Below, in pieces: positions 38,140 to 38,198 of a stretch of 38,198 nt of DNA. Position numbers and translations under genes: made by a program. Position 1 is the stretch's first letter. Every line of letters starts with the position of its first letter. The notes under the pieces were generated by a model. That model searched no databases, was not told the DNA's origin, and worked only from the letters and a program-made list of their open reading frames with translations. Source of the stretch: Stagonosporopsis chrysanthemi (taxonomy: Eukaryota > Ascomycota > Dothideomycetes > Pleosporales > Didymellaceae); the NCBI GenBank assembly GCA_022560025.1, contig JAFISE010000239.1, forward strand, positions 1 through 38,198, read 5' to 3'.

Positions 38140-38198
38140 GAAAGTGTGGGGGGGGGGGGGGGGGGGGGGGACAAATTTTTTTTTTTTTGGTGTAAAAA
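37352..38198. other. non-coding right end of the window
   Basis: Downstream of the checkpoint gene there is a TGTACTGTAC-type repeat near 37594-37614 and GGTGATGGA repeats near 37797-37836. The poly-G end follows. No gene, tRNA or telomere repeat is recognisable. Confidence 0.55.
38069..38198 (+). repeat. poly-G runs (70 and 23 bases) and poly-T at the sequence end
   Basis: A run of about 70 G (38069-38138) is followed by AGAAAGTGT and a second run of about 23 G (38148-38170), then a 13-base T run and the end of the sequence. Position at the edge, extreme length and the T run suggest assembly or base-calling artefact (no-signal G calls) rather than genuine DNA. Confidence 0.8.

Overview
The window looks like nuclear DNA of a filamentous ascomycete (Pezizomycotina, possibly Dothideomycetes). 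Genes are GC-rich and protein coding. Introns are short (47-108 bp) with GT...AG ends, and several have CTAAC/CTGAC-type branch sites. Protein families include fungal-restricted ones (DUF4048, Crb2/Rad9, fungal SH3/Cyk3) beside universal eukaryotic ones. No bacterial operons, CRISPR arrays, intact transposons, complete tRNA or rRNA genes were seen. Genus-level placement is a guess.

Layout, left to right. 1-463 (-): 5' end of an SH3-domain cytokinesis protein (Cyk3 type), cut by the window edge. 1689-3656 (-): cytosolic glutamyl-tRNA synthetase. 4191-6905 (-): ATP-dependent DNA ligase without BRCT domains. It is divergent from 7697-8503 (+), a membrane protein with a steroid-5-alpha-reductase/ICMT-like C terminus. 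8504-11499: gene-poor spacer. 11500-12594 (+): fungal protein of unknown function. 14034-16408 (+): lanosterol synthase in three exons. 16684-17655 (-): doubtful ORF in low-complexity DNA. 18684-20153 (-): Nob1, the 20S pre-rRNA D-site nuclease. 20154-23177: second gene-poor spacer. 23178-24168 (+): unrecognised two-exon gene, then short palindromic repeats. 24984-25913 (-): Tim22 in three exons, with a large Ala/Ser/Thr/Pro insertion. 26415-28118 (-): DUF4048 protein. 29575-31862 (+): germinal-centre/Ste20-type kinase in four exons. 32504-37351 (+): Crb2/Rad9/53BP1-type checkpoint protein with Tudor and BRCT regions. 37352-38198: non-coding, ending in poly-G runs that look like a contig-end artefact.

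Most genes are housekeeping (translation, ribosome maturation, sterol synthesis, mitochondrial import, cytokinesis and polarity, DNA repair). Nothing ties them into one pathway or a biosynthetic cluster. The most interesting items are the orphan spliced gene at 23178-24168, the expanded Tim22 loop, the BRCT-less ligase, and unusual repeats around ERG7 (tandem CCAAT hexamers, a G-quadruplex cluster, 9-bp repeats beside the start codon). I found no convincing evidence of a wholly new multi-gene system. Exon joins were worked out by hand from splice signals and reading frame and have not been tested against RNA data.
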